Assembly (NCBI RefSeq): GCF_006539825.1
Contig: NZ_BJNT01000015.1
Span: forward strand, 1 to 64,000
Reading direction: 5' to 3'
Length of the DNA: 64,000 nucleotides
DNA from: Corynebacterium variabile
Lineage (GTDB): Bacteria; Actinomycetota; Actinomycetes; Mycobacteriales; Mycobacteriaceae
Under the pieces are notes generated by a model. It did not search any database. It was not told the origin of the DNA and saw only the letters and a program-made list of their open reading frames with translations. Positions within the stretch are counted from its first letter, which is position 1; every line of letters begins with the position of its first letter. Shown piece after piece: positions 8,910 to 19,991 of the stretch. Both the position numbers and the translations under genes were made by a program.

Positions 8910-10049
8910 ATGGCAGCTGCGTCCTCGATGTCCTCCGTCTTCGGCGCGGTCCCCGGCCGGGTCAACGGCCTGGCGGATGTCCCCGGCATCGCCGTCGGAC
9001 ACGCCCCGGCCCGTGACGACGCCGGAACGCCCGTCTCCTCGGGTGTCACCGTGGTCGCCTGCCCCTCCGGTGCCGTCGGTGCGGTGGATGTCCGCGGCGG
9101 TGGCCCGGGCACCCGCGAGACCGACCTGCTCAAGCCCTCGAACTCCATGCAGTCCGTCCATGCCGTCGCCCTGTGCGGCGGTTCCGCGTTCGGGTTGGAC
9201 GCCGCGGGCGGCGTCATGGCCGGGCTCGAGGAGCGTGGCATCGGGTTCCCGGTCTTCGGGGACGCCGTGCCGGACGGCCCGATCGTGCCCATCGTCCCGG
9301 CCGCCGTGATCTTCGACCTGCCCGTCGGCTCGCCCGCCGCCCGTCCCGGTGCCGACTGCGGTCGCGAGGCGCTGACCGCCGCACTGGGTGCCCTCGACGA
9401 ACTGCCCGGCGTCAGCGGCCCCGCGCTCAACGGCTGTGTCGGTGCCGGACGCGCCGCCACCGCCGGCGCCCTCAAGGGCGGCTTCGGCCAGGCCAGTGCG
9501 GTCCTGCCCACCGGGGAGACGGTCGCCGTCGGCCTTGTCGCCAATCCCGTCGGCTCGGTCGTCGACCCCTCGACCGGCTGGCCCTGGGGGCTGGCTGCGG
9601 AACTCGACAGCGACGGCGTCGGCGAATTCGAACGCTACTGGGGCGGACTGCCGGACCCGGACGACGGTGGGCTGGAGGCGCTGCTCGCCCGCGGGCTCGG
9701 CGGGACGAAACTGCCGCCCGGGACCACAGGCACGTCTCCCATGAACACCGTGATCGGCGTCGTCGCCACCGATGCCCCGGTCACCAAGGCCCAGGCCGAA
9801 CGACTCGCCATGGCCGCCCATGACGGGCTCGCCCGGGCGGTGCGTCCCTCCCATCTGCCGATGGACGGCGACAGCTTCTTCGCCCTGTCCACCGGAGGTG
9901 GGGGAGAGACCGGTGTCGGCGTCCCGGGTGAGGAACTCGCCCTGTTCGCCACGGTCGCCGCCGACTGTGCGGAACGGGCCGTGGTGCACGCGGTCCTCGC
10001 GGCGTCCTCGATGTACGAGGTGCCCTCCTGGACGGAGCTGATGGAATGA
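8910..10049 (+). CDS. P1 (S58/DmpA-NylC type) self-cleaving peptidase or amidase
   Basis: This 379-aa Ntn-type hydrolase of the P1 family is made as a precursor and cuts itself to expose the catalytic N-terminal residue. The family landmarks are GLADVPGIAVGHA near the start, CGGSAFGLDAAGGV, LNGCVGAGRAATAG and the probable self-cleavage site in SPMNTVIGVVAT, where the Thr after Asn would be the nucleophile, as in NylC. The substrate is unknown. It starts 9 bp after the DUF2017 stop and its own stop overlaps the rhomboid ATG, so all four genes form one operon, as Rv1333 does. Confidence 0.85.
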   Translation: MAAASSMSSVFGAVPGRVNGLADVPGIAVGHAPARDDAGTPVSSGVTVVACPSGAVGAVDVRGGGPGTRETDLLKPSNSMQSVHAVALCGGSAFGLDAAGGVMAGLEERGIGFPVFGDAVPDGPIVPIVPAAVIFDLPVGSPAARPGADCGREALTAALGALDELPGVSGPALNGCVGAGRAATAGALKGGFGQASAVLPTGETVAVGLVANPVGSVVDPSTGWPWGLAAELDSDGVGEFERYWGGLPDPDDGGLEALLARGLGGTKLPPGTTGTSPMNTVIGVVATDAPVTKAQAERLAMAAHDGLARAVRPSHLPMDGDSFFALSTGGGGETGVGVPGEELALFATVAADCAERAVVHAVLAASSMYEVPSWTELME

Positions 10050-10705
10050 CCACACCGCACACCCCTGCGAGGACGGGGGAGAAATCCCCGGCGACCTTCC
10101 GACGCAGCCGCACCGGTAAAGCCCTGATCACCTCCGGGTCCTTCCTGGTCGTCATCTGGGTGCTGATGCTGATCAACGCGCTGTCGAACTACCGGCTCAC
10201 CGGCTACGGCGTGGAACCCCGCGAGATCGAGGGGCTGCGCGGCATCATCGTCGCCCCGTTCCTCCACGTGGACTTCAGTCACCTGCTGGCGAACACCCCG
10301 GCGTGTGCCGTACTGCTCTTCCTCATCGCCCTGTCCGGGCAGAAGGCCGTGTGGGTGTCCTCGGTGTGCACGGTGATCGTCGGCGGGGTGGGCATCTGGC
10401 TCACCGGTCCGGAGAACTCGGTGCACGTCGGCGCGTCGATCCTCATCTACGGCTGGGTCGCCTTCCTGGTGCTGCGCGGGTTCTTCGTGAGGTCCTTCGG
10501 ACAGATCGCCCTCGGCGTGGTCGTCGCACTGATCTACGCCGGCCTGTTCTGGGGCCTGTTCCCCGGCAATCCGGGCGTGAGCTGGCAGGGTCATCTCTTC
10601 GGCGCGGTCGGTGGCGCGGTCGCGGCTTTCCTCACCGGGCGGCAGACAGGGCGGCAGACCAGCCGGCAGACAGGGAAGAAGACGGGTCTGAAGGACGCCG
10701 ACTAG
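10046..10705 (+). CDS. Rhomboid family intramembrane serine protease
   Basis: The 219-aa membrane protein has about six hydrophobic segments. The rhomboid landmarks are [11 protein letters not shown], the Ser nucleophile in [11 protein letters not shown], and the catalytic His in [19 protein letters not shown] precedes the Ser helix. It cleaves within transmembrane segments; substrates are unknown. The C-terminal tail is a short basic repeat ([13 protein letters not shown]) facing the cytoplasm by positive-inside reasoning. Its start overlaps the P1 peptidase stop (ATGA), and its stop TAG is part of the murI -10 box. It corresponds to Rv1337. Confidence 0.88.
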   Translation: MTTPHTPARTGEKSPATFRRSRTGKALITSGSFLVVIWVLMLINALSNYRLTGYGVEPREIEGLRGIIVAPFLHVDFSHLLANTPACAVLLFLIALSGQKAVWVSSVCTVIVGGVGIWLTGPENSVHVGASILIYGWVAFLVLRGFFVRSFGQIALGVVVALIYAGLFWGLFPGNPGVSWQGHLFGAVGGAVAAFLTGRQTGRQTSRQTGKKTGLKDAD

Positions 10706-10716
10706 GATCAGACGCC

Positions 10717-11550
10717 ATGGCAGGAAACTTCGACAATTCCCCCATCGGCGTCTTCGACTCCGGTGTCGGCGGGCTCACCGTCGCCCGTGCGATCGTCGAC
10801 CAGCTGCCGGAGGAGTCGATGATCTACATCGGCGACACCGCCAACTCGCCCTACGGCGACAAGCCCCTGGCCGTGGTCCGTGAACTCGCCACCGCCATCG
10901 CCGACGACCTCGTCGACCGGGGCTGCAAGATGATCGTCGTGGCCTGCAACACCGCCTCCGCCGCCTTCCTGCGTGACGCCCGCGAGCGCTACCCGGTCCC
11001 GATCATCGAGGTGATCCTGCCGGCCGTGCGACGCGCCGTGTCCGTCACCCGCAACGGCCGGGTCGGCGTCATCGGTACCCACGCCACCATCACCTCCGGC
11101 GCCTACCAGGACCTCTTCCGGGCGAACCCGAATGTCGAGGTCTTCGCCCAGGACTGCCCGCAGTTCGTCCCCTTCGTCGAACGCGGCATCACCACCGGAC
11201 GCCAGATCCTCGGTCTCGCCGAGGCGTACCTGGAACCGTTGAAGGATGAGGGCGTGGACACCCTCGTGCTCGGCTGCACCCACTACCCGCTGCTCACCGG
11301 CGTCCTCCAGCTCGTGATGGGGGATGACGTCACCCTGGTGAATTCCGCCGAGGAGACGATGAAGACCGTCTACCGCACCCTCAACGAACAGGGGATCCTC
11401 GCTGACCGGAGCCCGGGGGACGGGGCAGGGGAGCAGCCGGTGCACACCTTCGAGTCCACAGGTGATCCGCAGCGGTTCGCGCACCTCGCCAGCCGGTTCC
11501 TCGGCCCGCAGGTCACCAGCGTGAGCCAGATCCCCGAGATCCTGCGGTGA
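10717..11550 (+). CDS. murI: Glutamate racemase
   Basis: The enzyme makes D-glutamate for peptidoglycan. The 277-aa protein has the two catalytic cysteines in their motifs, VACNTAS and LGCTHYPLL, and the N-terminal [13 protein letters not shown] signature. TAGGAT at 10703-10708 lies 8 nt before ATG 10717, so the gene has its own leaderless promoter in addition to read-through from the rhomboid operon. Confidence 0.95.
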   Translation: MAGNFDNSPIGVFDSGVGGLTVARAIVDQLPEESMIYIGDTANSPYGDKPLAVVRELATAIADDLVDRGCKMIVVACNTASAAFLRDARERYPVPIIEVILPAVRRAVSVTRNGRVGVIGTHATITSGAYQDLFRANPNVEVFAQDCPQFVPFVERGITTGRQILGLAEAYLEPLKDEGVDTLVLGCTHYPLLTGVLQLVMGDDVTLVNSAEETMKTVYRTLNEQGILADRSPGDGAGEQPVHTFESTGDPQRFAHLASRFLGPQVTSVSQIPEILR

Positions 11551-11629
11551 GCACCCCGGCGGGCAGGGACGTGAGCCAAGGGTAAGTCCGGTCACCGCCC
11601 GGATGTCGTCCTGTGGGACAATGCATGTC

Positions 11630-12439
11630 ATGGAGATGACGATTCTGGGATGTTCCGGCAGCCTCGCATCGCCCGACAACGCCGCGTCGGGTTACCTGCT
11701 GCGCATGTCCGACGGGCAGCGCATCCTCGTGGACATCGGTCCTGGCGTCCTCGCCCGGCTGCAGGTGCACGACCGGCCAGGTGACGTGCACATGGTGTTC
11801 TCCCATCTGCACCCCGACCACTGCCTCGACTTCCCGTCGCTGGCCGTGTGGCAGCGTTACCACCCGACGGACGCCGCGACGCGCAGGCACACGCTCCTCG
11901 GACCGTCGATCGCGCCGGTACATCTGGGTCGGGCCTCCGCCGACCGGCTCGAGGACGTCGACGACTTCTCCGACATCTTCGACATGGTCACCTGGAGTGC
12001 GCCGACCGAGGGGCCGGTCGCATTCCCCGACCCCGCCTACACCGAGCACCGCATCGGGGACGCCCGGCTCTACGCCGCTCCCGCCGTGCACCCGACCGAG
12101 TCCTACCTCATGCGCATCGAGGACGCCGACGGCTCCTCGCTCGTCTACTCCGGAGACACCGCCGCCACCCCGCATCTCGCAGCCGTCGCCACCGGTGCCG
12201 ATGTGCTGCTGTGTGAGGCGACCTGGGGGGAGCGGGACAACGGCAACAACCCCCCGCAGATGCACCTCTCCGGTGAGGAGGCCGGCCAGGCCGCCGCGGA
12301 GGCCGGGGTGGGACGGCTGGTGCTCACCCACATTCCGCCGTGGGGGGACGTGGAAGGCGCACTGCGCGGTGCACGGCGCTTCTATGACGGGCCGGTGGAG
12401 GTCGCGGTGCCCGACATGGTGGTCACGCCCGGGCTGTGA
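11630..12439 (+). CDS. Metallo-beta-lactamase-fold phosphodiesterase (Rv1339-like)
   Basis: This 269-aa protein has the metal motif [11 protein letters not shown] (HxHxDH), a downstream YSGDTA, and the final histidine in LVLTHIPPW, the ligand set of the beta-lactamase/RNase Z fold. The mycobacterial gene in the same place, Rv1339, has been described as an atypical class II cAMP phosphodiesterase, so cyclic-nucleotide hydrolysis is the likeliest role. RNase Z-type activity cannot be excluded from sequence. ATG 11630 follows GACAAT (11617-11622) by exactly 7 nt, which favours it over the in-frame ATG at 11621 that overlaps the -10 box. Confidence 0.85.
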   Translation: MEMTILGCSGSLASPDNAASGYLLRMSDGQRILVDIGPGVLARLQVHDRPGDVHMVFSHLHPDHCLDFPSLAVWQRYHPTDAATRRHTLLGPSIAPVHLGRASADRLEDVDDFSDIFDMVTWSAPTEGPVAFPDPAYTEHRIGDARLYAAPAVHPTESYLMRIEDADGSSLVYSGDTAATPHLAAVATGADVLLCEATWGERDNGNNPPQMHLSGEEAGQAAAEAGVGRLVLTHIPPWGDVEGALRGARRFYDGPVEVAVPDMVVTPGL

Positions 12440-12464
12440 CCGCCCGGGCGGTAGGCTGTCCGGC

Positions 12465-13235
12465 ATGACTTCCTCCGATTACACCCGCTTCGACGGGCGC
12501 GCCGTCGACGAACTGCGTCCGGTCCGTATCACCCGCGGCTTCACCACCAACCCCGCCGGCTCCGTGCTGGTCGAGTTCGGCAACACCCGCGTGATGTGCA
12601 CCGCCAGCGTCTCCGAGGGCGTGCCGCGGTTCAAGCGGGACTCCGGCGAAGGCTGGCTCACCGCCGAGTACGCCATGCTGCCGTCCGCCACCGCGGAGCG
12701 TATGCCGCGCGAGGCGCTCAAGGGTAAGGTCAAGGGACGTACCCACGAGATCTCTCGTCTCATCGGCCGTTCCCTGCGCGCCGCCGTGGACCTGCGGGCC
12801 CTCGGTGAGAACACCGTCAACATCGACTGTGACGTCCTCCAGGCAGACGGTGGTACCCGTACCGCCTCGATCACCGGCGCCTACGTCGCCCTGGCCGATG
12901 CGCTGGCCGTGCTCCAGCAGCGGGGCGTCGTCCCCGGTGAGCCGCTGCTCGACCCGGTGGCCGCCGTGTCCGTCGGCGTCATCGACGGCGTGCCCTGCCT
13001 CGACCTGCCGTACCCGGAGGACAGCCGGGCGGATGTCGACATGAATGTCGTCATGACCGCCGAGGGGAGGTTCGTCGAGATCCAGGGCACCGGCGAGCAC
13101 GCCGAGTTCAGCCGTAGCGAGCTCAACGAGCTCCTCGACCTCGCCGAGGGTGGTCTCTACGACCTCGTCGACCTGCAGCGTGCCGCCCTGGATGCCGGGC
13201 TCGGCGAGGCTGTCACCCTGGGGGAGTGGAACTAG
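12465..13235 (+). CDS. rph: Ribonuclease PH
   Basis: RNase PH trims tRNA 3' ends by phosphorolysis. The 256-aa protein shows [15 protein letters not shown] at the start, [13 protein letters not shown], the catalytic block [17 protein letters not shown] and the [13 protein letters not shown] phosphate-site helix, then [24 protein letters not shown] at 12452-12457 is 7 nt before ATG 12465, a leaderless promoter. The stop codon abuts the rdgB ATG with no gap. Confidence 0.96.
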   Translation: MTSSDYTRFDGRAVDELRPVRITRGFTTNPAGSVLVEFGNTRVMCTASVSEGVPRFKRDSGEGWLTAEYAMLPSATAERMPREALKGKVKGRTHEISRLIGRSLRAAVDLRALGENTVNIDCDVLQADGGTRTASITGAYVALADALAVLQQRGVVPGEPLLDPVAAVSVGVIDGVPCLDLPYPEDSRADVDMNVVMTAEGRFVEIQGTGEHAEFSRSELNELLDLAEGGLYDLVDLQRAALDAGLGEAVTLGEWN

Positions 13236-13880
13236 ATGGCCGTCCAGGTTCTGGTGGCGTCCCGCAACCGCAAGAAGCTCGGTGAGCTCGAGCGTGTCCT
13301 CGCGGCCGCCGGTATCGAGGGCATCGAACTGCTCACCCTGCGCGATGTCGACGGGTACCCCGAGACACCGGAGACTGGCGCGACCTTCGAGGACAATGCG
13401 CTGATCAAGGCCCGTGACGGCGTCCGCTACGCGGGTCTGCCCACCGTTGCCGACGACTCAGGCATCACGGTGGACGCCCTCAACGGCATGCCCGGCGTCC
13501 TCTCGGCACGCTGGTCCGGGAGTCACGGGGACGATGAGGCGAACAACGCCCTGCTGCTCGCCCAGACCTCCGATGTCCCCGACGACCGACGCGGCGCGGG
13601 CTTCGTCTCGGCGTGCGCACTCGCCCTGCCTGCGGAGATGGCGTCCTCTCTCGGGAAGGACGCCGAGACGACCGTGCGCGGAACCTGGCGTGGAACCCTG
13701 CTGCGCGGGCCGCAGGGGGAGAACGGGTTCGGCTACGATCCGCTGTTCGAGCCGGAGGAGACCCCCGGGAAGTCCAGTGCCGAACTGGCGCCGGAGGAGA
13801 AGGACGCCCTGTCCCACCGCGGTCGTGCACTGGCTCAGCTGGTGCCGATGCTGCGGTCGCTGGCTACAGTGGGGAACTGA
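13236..13880 (+). CDS. rdgB: dITP/XTP pyrophosphatase
   Basis: RdgB removes non-canonical purine nucleotides (dITP, XTP) from the pool. The 214-aa protein has the N-terminal VLVASRNRKKLGEL phosphate motif, the catalytic VADDSGITVDALNG segment, the GFGYDPLFEP substrate-binding motif and a final SHRGRAL. The ATG begins on the base after the rph stop, so translation is coupled. This order is the same as Rv1340-Rv1341. Confidence 0.95.
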   Translation: MAVQVLVASRNRKKLGELERVLAAAGIEGIELLTLRDVDGYPETPETGATFEDNALIKARDGVRYAGLPTVADDSGITVDALNGMPGVLSARWSGSHGDDEANNALLLAQTSDVPDDRRGAGFVSACALALPAEMASSLGKDAETTVRGTWRGTLLRGPQGENGFGYDPLFEPEETPGKSSAELAPEEKDALSHRGRALAQLVPMLRSLATVGN

Positions 13881-13909
13881 AACCCCTTCCCCCAGCCAGA
13901 GAGGAACCG

Positions 13910-15325
13910 GTGACCTCCGTGAGTGTGTCCGGTAGCCCGTCCCAGATCGTCAGCGACGCCGTGGAGGCCGACGGCCCCGCGGACCTGAGCTGGCAGGTGG
14001 ACCTCTACAAGGACCTGCACCGGTACCCGGAGCTCTCCGGGGCGGAGCGGGAGACCGCCGCCCGGATCCACGCCGAGCTGCACCGGTTCCCGGACTGGGA
14101 GGTCACCACCAATATCGGCGGCTACGGCATCACCGCCGTGCTGCGCAACGGTGAGGGGCCCACGGTGCTCTACCGCGCCGACTTCGACGGTCTGCCCGTC
14201 GCCGAGGCCACCGACGTACCCTACGCCTCGACCCACTCGCAGCTCGATTCACACGGCCAGCAGGTGCCGACGATGCACGCCTGCGGTCATGACGCGCACA
14301 CCGTCACCGCGCTGGGGGCCATGGCGGTGCTCGACGCCACCCGGTCGGACTGGTCCGGCACGGTCGTCATGGTCTTCCAGCCGGCCGAGGAGGCCGCGAT
14401 CGGTGCCCACGGCATGGTCACCGACGGACTGTGTGACGTGGTCCCACGCCCGGACGTCTGCCTGGACCAGCACGTGCTGCCCGGTCCGTCCGGGACCGTG
14501 TACTGCTCGCCGGGGCCGATGACGACCAGTTCCACCACCATCGAGATCACCCTGTTCGGACGCGGGGCACACGCCTCGATGCCGCACCGCGGTGTGGACC
14601 CGGTGGTGCTCACCGCCGCCGTGGTGATGAAGCTGCAGACCATCGTCTCCCGTGAACTGCCGCCGGGGGAGTTCGGTGTGGTCACCGTCGCCTCGATTGA
14701 GGCGGGTAAGGCGAACAACGTCATCCCCGATTCGGCGAAGATCGCGCTGAGCTGCCGGTTCTACTCGGAACGGTGGCGGCTCAAGGCGGTGGAGTCGATC
14801 AAGCGGATCGTACGTGCCGAGGCGGTGGCGGCCGGATGCGAACGCGAGCCGGAATTCCGGTTCGTCGGCCTGCTCGCGGCGACGGACAATGACGCCGGGG
14901 TCTTCGAGGTGGTGCGACCGCACTTCGACGCGCACTTCGGGGTGGATTCACAGGACATGGAGCCGTGGACGGCGTCCGAGGACTTCCCGGTCATCCCCAC
15001 CGCATTCGGCTGTCCCTACCTGTTCTGGACGGTGGGTATCACGCCGCGACGGCAGTGGGCACGGGCGGAGGCGTCCGGACGCCTCGACATCGACATCCCC
15101 TCGAACCACAATCCGGGGTTCCTGCCGGACCTGGCGTCCCTGCCGGTGACGACGGAATCTGCGGCCGTGGCGGTGCTGGCGTGCCTCGCCCACCAGTGGC
15201 GTCCGACCGGGCTGCCGGACGATGCGTGGGCGGCGGCGGACTGGGCAGGGGAGCCGGCGGGGGCAGCGAAGGGCATGGAAGGCATGGAAGGCACGGAAGG
15301 CAGGATTCAGCCCTCACGCGCCTGA
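13910..15325 (+). CDS. M20-family amidohydrolase
   Basis: A 471-aa metallo-amidohydrolase resembling hippurate hydrolases and IAA-amino-acid hydrolases. It shows DLHRYPELSGAE, the metal-binding MHACGHDAHT block, FQPAEEAAIGAHGMV with the catalytic glutamates, and DQHVLPGPSG. The likely reaction is hydrolysis of an N-acyl amino acid; the substrate is unknown. GTG 13910 has a GAGAGG ribosome site about 6 nt upstream, and TACAGT (13865-13870) could serve as its -10. The C-terminal end has an imperfect short repeat (GMEGMEGTEG) encoded by a tandem 9-bp repeat. Confidence 0.85.
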   Translation: MTSVSVSGSPSQIVSDAVEADGPADLSWQVDLYKDLHRYPELSGAERETAARIHAELHRFPDWEVTTNIGGYGITAVLRNGEGPTVLYRADFDGLPVAEATDVPYASTHSQLDSHGQQVPTMHACGHDAHTVTALGAMAVLDATRSDWSGTVVMVFQPAEEAAIGAHGMVTDGLCDVVPRPDVCLDQHVLPGPSGTVYCSPGPMTTSSTTIEITLFGRGAHASMPHRGVDPVVLTAAVVMKLQTIVSRELPPGEFGVVTVASIEAGKANNVIPDSAKIALSCRFYSERWRLKAVESIKRIVRAEAVAAGCEREPEFRFVGLLAATDNDAGVFEVVRPHFDAHFGVDSQDMEPWTASEDFPVIPTAFGCPYLFWTVGITPRRQWARAEASGRLDIDIPSNHNPGFLPDLASLPVTTESAAVAVLACLAHQWRPTGLPDDAWAAADWAGEPAGAAKGMEGMEGTEGRIQPSRA

Positions 15326-15342
15326 GTGCGCGTCGGCGGGAC

Positions 15343-15738
15343 TCAGAGGCCGAAGGTCTCGCGGACCTCGTCGCGGCGACGGCGCTCCAGGATGAACGAG
15401 AGCACCGGGATGACGCCGGCGAGGATCGTGGTGACCCACTTACCCGGCGCCCAGCGGGCCTTGACACCCAGGTCGAGGCAGGTCAGGCAGTAGACCATGA
15501 AGATCCAGCCGTGGGCGATGGCGACGAACTTGAACCAGCCGGGGGTGTCGATGTCCGCGATGTTGAAGACGATGTACTGCAGGATCATGTCGAGGCAGAG
15601 CCACAGCAGCATGACACCGGTGATGTAGGCCATGACGGAGTAGCGGGTCAGTGCACCCTGGACACGACGCTTCCGGTCGGGGGTGGCGGCGACAATCGGT
15701 GCGCCGGCATTCTGTGTGGGGCGGGCAGGGGTGGTCAT
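15343..15738 (-). CDS. DUF3817 integral membrane protein
   Basis: This 131-aa protein has three hydrophobic segments, including TRYSVMAYITGVMLLWLCL and FKFVAIAHGWIFMVYCLT, with the conserved AHGWIFMVY of DUF3817. The function is unknown. It lies 5 bp downstream of the LprD-like gene, in the same pairing and orientation as Rv1342c-Rv1343c. Confidence 0.82.
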   Translation of the reverse strand: MTTPARPTQNAGAPIVAATPDRKRRVQGALTRYSVMAYITGVMLLWLCLDMILQYIVFNIADIDTPGWFKFVAIAHGWIFMVYCLTCLDLGVKARWAPGKWVTTILAGVIPVLSFILERRRRDEVRETFGL

Positions 15739-15743
15739 GCTGT

Positions 15744-16196
15744 TCAGGAGATCCTGTTCTCGTCGGTGGAGGTGGTGCCGGGTTCGTGGGCCTCGCGTGC
15801 TTCGCGTGCTTCACGGGCACGGCGTCGGCGGTCGTCGGTGAAGACGTCGGCGGCGTCCCCGGAACGCTGACGGGACCCGCGCTGCGGGAGGACGTCCGTG
15901 GAGAGCTCGGTGATCTCGTCCGGGGAAGTCGGTTTGGTGACCGCCGGGGCCTCCTCACCGTTGGCGCGGTCACGCTCGTACTCCATGTACTTGCGGTAGG
16001 CCACGATGAAGAAGATGCCGAAGAGCGGCCACTGGAGGGCGTAGCCGAGGTTCTGGAAGGTGCCGTCACTGTCGTGCCAGCGGTCCCACTGCCACCAGGC
16101 CAGGCACAGGGTCGCGATCACTGCGGCGGCGAGAAAGCTCCACTGCACGATGCGGACACGCAGCGGAAAAGGGTTCTTCTGGGCTTCCCGGGACAC
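15744..16196 (-). CDS. Small membrane protein, LprD-like by position
   Basis: This 150-aa protein has two transmembrane segments (VQWSFLAAAVIATLCLAWW and a second around LQWPLFGIFFIVAYRKYME) followed by a charged cytoplasmic-type tail rich in Arg, Glu and Ala. It occupies the place of Rv1343c (lprD) beside DUF3817. I do not see a convincing lipobox, so the homology is a guess from synteny and length. GTG 16196 is set 7 nt after TACGGT (16204-16209, minus strand). Confidence 0.65.
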   Translation of the reverse strand: MSREAQKNPFPLRVRIVQWSFLAAAVIATLCLAWWQWDRWHDSDGTFQNLGYALQWPLFGIFFIVAYRKYMEYERDRANGEEAPAVTKPTSPDEITELSTDVLPQRGSRQRSGDAADVFTDDRRRRAREAREAREAHEPGTTSTDENRIS

Positions 16197-16342
16197 GCAC
16201 TCCACCGTACCCGTGGCGGTGGACGGGGTCGAAACCCTGACGGGCGGGCGTGACAGGGGACACAGTGACGGTCCGCCGGGCCGGATCTCCACCGGCTCCC
16301 GGGCGTTGCTACGATGACCTCTGCGCACGTGAGAGCGTGCAT

Positions 16343-16427
16343 GCGCCCGTGGCGGAATTGGCAGACGCGCCAGGTTTAGGTCCTGGTGTCTACGGACGTG
16401 GGAGTTCAAGTCTCCCCGGGCGCACCA
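16343..16427 (+). tRNA. tRNA-Leu (anticodon UAG)
   Basis: A complete class II tRNA with a 7-bp acceptor stem (GCGCCCG with CGGGCGC), anticodon stem CCAGG/CCTGG, loop TTTAGGT with anticodon TAG at 16377-16379, a long variable arm, and an encoded CCA end (16425-16427). A likely -10, TACGAT, is at 16310-16315, about 28 nt upstream. Confidence 0.97.
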
Positions 16428-16438
16428 CAGTTTTCCGG

Positions 16439-17059
16439 CTATCCGGTCGGGTGGGGACCGGCCCGGTGGGGGAGAGTCCGACGGGGTCCTGCCCGGTTCG
16501 CGATGACGCCGGCGGCGATGTCCCGGGCCCGACGCATGGCACGGCGGTCGCCGCTGGTGATCATCTCGGCATGGGCGCCGTCGATGAGCAGGGAGAACAG
16601 TCCGGCGTAGTTCTCCGCCTCGGCCGGTGAGTCGGCGATCCCGTCGTCGAGTGCCATCCGGAGCAGCACGTCATGCAGCCAGACCTTGTATCCGGCGATG
16701 ACGGCGCGGGCAGGGTGCTCCGGGTCCGGCAGTTCCGCGGCAGCGACGGTGAACGGGCAACCCCGGAAATCCGGTCTCGCGTAGTTGCGCAGGAACCTGT
16801 CGAACAGGGAGAGGACCTTCCCTTCGGGTCCCGCCGGCTGTTCCAGGATCTGCCTGGTGATGCTCTGCCGACGGATGTCGCTGCGTCGTTCCAGGGCCGC
16901 GGCGACAAGGCCGGCTTTGGTGCCGAACTGGGCGTAGAGCGTCGGTTTGGTGACACCTGACTCCTCACAGATCCGGTCGACGCCGACAGTGGTGATGCCC
17001 TCGGTGTAGAACAACCGGGTCGCGGTGGCCAGGAGCCGCTCTCCTTTGGGCGAGTACAT
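16439..17059 (-). CDS. TetR-family transcriptional regulator
   Basis: A 206-aa repressor with an N-terminal helix-turn-helix ([33 protein letters not shown]) and a ligand-binding C-terminal domain. It is divergent from the second ctaD copy with 243 bp between the starts. A perfect 14-bp palindrome lies 14 bp upstream of its ATG, a good autoregulatory operator. The ligand is unknown. Whether it also controls ctaD is an inference from position. The C-terminal ~20 residues are Pro/Arg/Gly-rich and run up to the tRNA-Leu gene. Confidence 0.85.
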   Translation of the reverse strand: MYSPKGERLLATATRLFYTEGITTVGVDRICEESGVTKPTLYAQFGTKAGLVAAALERRSDIRRQSITRQILEQPAGPEGKVLSLFDRFLRNYARPDFRGCPFTVAAAELPDPEHPARAVIAGYKVWLHDVLLRMALDDGIADSPAEAENYAGLFSLLIDGAHAEMITSGDRRAMRRARDIAAGVIANRAGPRRTLPHRAGPHPTG

Positions 17060-17073
17060 GCCCCCAAAAATAC

Positions 17074-17087
17074 TGACAGGTCTGTCA
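17074..17087. promoter_or_regulatory. Palindromic TetR operator candidate
   Basis: TGACAG-GT-CTGTCA is a perfect 14-bp inverted repeat 14 bp before the TetR start. On the minus strand the adjoining TTGACA is a consensus -35 element, so binding here would block the regulator's own promoter. Confidence 0.6.
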
Positions 17088-17118
17088 AGTGGCAAGAAGA
17101 ACCGTGGTGTGCGCCACA

Positions 17119-17252
17119 GGAGTGTCCGGAGACGGGATGCCCTGCTCTGATGCGGTCCGGGGCGACCATGCACGGTCACCACCGGAGGTCAACAGTCAGT
17201 TCACAGCTTGTCCGGAGTGTCCTACCCTCGCAGACATCACCCCGGAGTGTCC
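17119..17252 (+). repeat. Three direct copies of GGAGTGTCC upstream of ctaD2
   Basis: Identical 9-bp copies lie at 17119-17127, 17214-17222 and 17244-17252; two are flanked by CC or GG to make CCGGAGTGTCC or GGAGTGTCCGG. The second abuts the -10 box of the proposed ctaD2 promoter and the third lies in the leader 30 bp later. They look like protein binding sites. Confidence 0.55.
17200..17228 (+). promoter_or_regulatory. Promoter of the second ctaD
   Basis: TTCACA at 17200-17205 and TACCCT at 17223-17228 are separated by exactly 17 bp, the usual sigma-A spacing. Transcription would start near 17235, giving a leader of about 70 nt before ATG 17303. Confidence 0.5.
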
Positions 17253-17302
17253 GGGGCACGGGCCGGACGACCCGCGTTCACCGTTGCCGGAAGGCCGACA
17301 TC

Positions 17303-19066
<1,764 letters not shown>

Positions 19067-19120
19067 GCGTCCACCCGGGGCCGGGTCCCGGGGCGGGGAT
19101 CCGGGCCGCTGGAACTCTTT

Positions 19121-19588
19121 CTAGAGCACGTCCTTGATGATCCGGGCGACGTGCCCGGTGGCCTTGACGTTGTACTTCGCCAACGCGATCTTCCCCTCTT
19201 CGTCGACGAGGAAGGTCGAGCGGATCACGCCCTGCACGACCCTGCCGTAGTTCTTCTTCTCACCGAAGGCGCCGTAGGCCACCAGCGTCTCCTTCTCCGG
19301 GTCGGAGAGCAGGGGGAAGGTGAGGTCATGGTTCTCGCGGAACGTCGCGAGCTTCTCGGGCCTGTCAGGGGAGATGCCGACGACGTCGATGTCGGCGTCG
19401 TTGAGCTGGGTAAGCGAGTCACGGAAGTCGCAGGCCTCGGTGGTGCAGCCAGGGGTGTCCGCCTTGGGGTAGAAGTACACGACGACCTTCTTCCCACGGA
19501 AGTCGGACAGGCTCACGGAGCCGCCCTTGTCGTCGGTGAGGGTGAAGTCTGGGGCCGTGTCGCCCACGGCGAGTCGGATGTCAGTCAT
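19121..19588 (-). CDS. bcp: Peroxiredoxin of the Bcp/PrxQ family
   Basis: A 155-aa thiol peroxidase that reduces hydroperoxides. The peroxidatic and resolving cysteines lie in DTPGCTTEACDF (C-x4-C), after VVVYFYPKA. ATG 19588 is 7 nt after TATGCT (19596-19601, minus strand), so the message is probably leaderless; that -10 overlaps the alternative ATG nine bases further out. It is convergent with ctaD2 over a 54-bp GC-rich gap. Confidence 0.92.
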   Translation of the reverse strand: MTDIRLAVGDTAPDFTLTDDKGGSVSLSDFRGKKVVVYFYPKADTPGCTTEACDFRDSLTQLNDADIDVVGISPDRPEKLATFRENHDLTFPLLSDPEKETLVAYGAFGEKKNYGRVVQGVIRSTFLVDEEGKIALAKYNVKATGHVARIIKDVL

Positions 19589-19712
19589 GCTGGCCAGCAT
19601 ACGTCCGTCACCTTTGGCCGGGGTTCACCTGCGCAGGCGGGGGAGGACGCCGTACAATGGCGAATCGATACCGATCGTTTCCCTTCCTTTTCCACTCACG
19701 AGGAGATCTTCC

Positions 19713-19991
19713 GTGGCACGTAGCACCGACGCCATCCAGCGCGACATTGAGCGCACCCGTGACCAGCTCTCCGACACCCTCGAGCAGCTCAGCACCCGGG
19801 TCGCCCCGTCCGCACTCGCCGACGAGGCCAAGGGCAAGGTGCAGTCCGCACTGTCCGACCCGAAGGTCCAGCTGATCCTCGGTGGCGTCGCCGCCGGAGT
19901 TGTCCTCCTCGTCGCTCTGTCGGTCAACGGCAAGCGCAAGGAGAAGAAGCAGATCAAGGAGATCCAGCGTCTCCTCGCCAACGCCCGATAG
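19713..19991 (+). CDS. DUF3618 small membrane-anchored protein
   Basis: This 92-aa protein begins ARSTDAIQRDIERTRDQLSDTLEQL, the DUF3618 helix, then has one transmembrane segment (LILGGVAAGVVLLVALSV) and a lysine-rich tail. The function is unknown. GTG 19713 has AGGAGA upstream at good spacing, and TACAAT at 19653-19658 is a near-consensus -10 giving a ~50-nt leader. Its stop abuts the GTG of the AbrB-family gene. Confidence 0.85.
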   Translation: MARSTDAIQRDIERTRDQLSDTLEQLSTRVAPSALADEAKGKVQSALSDPKVQLILGGVAAGVVLLVALSVNGKRKEKKQIKEIQRLLANAR

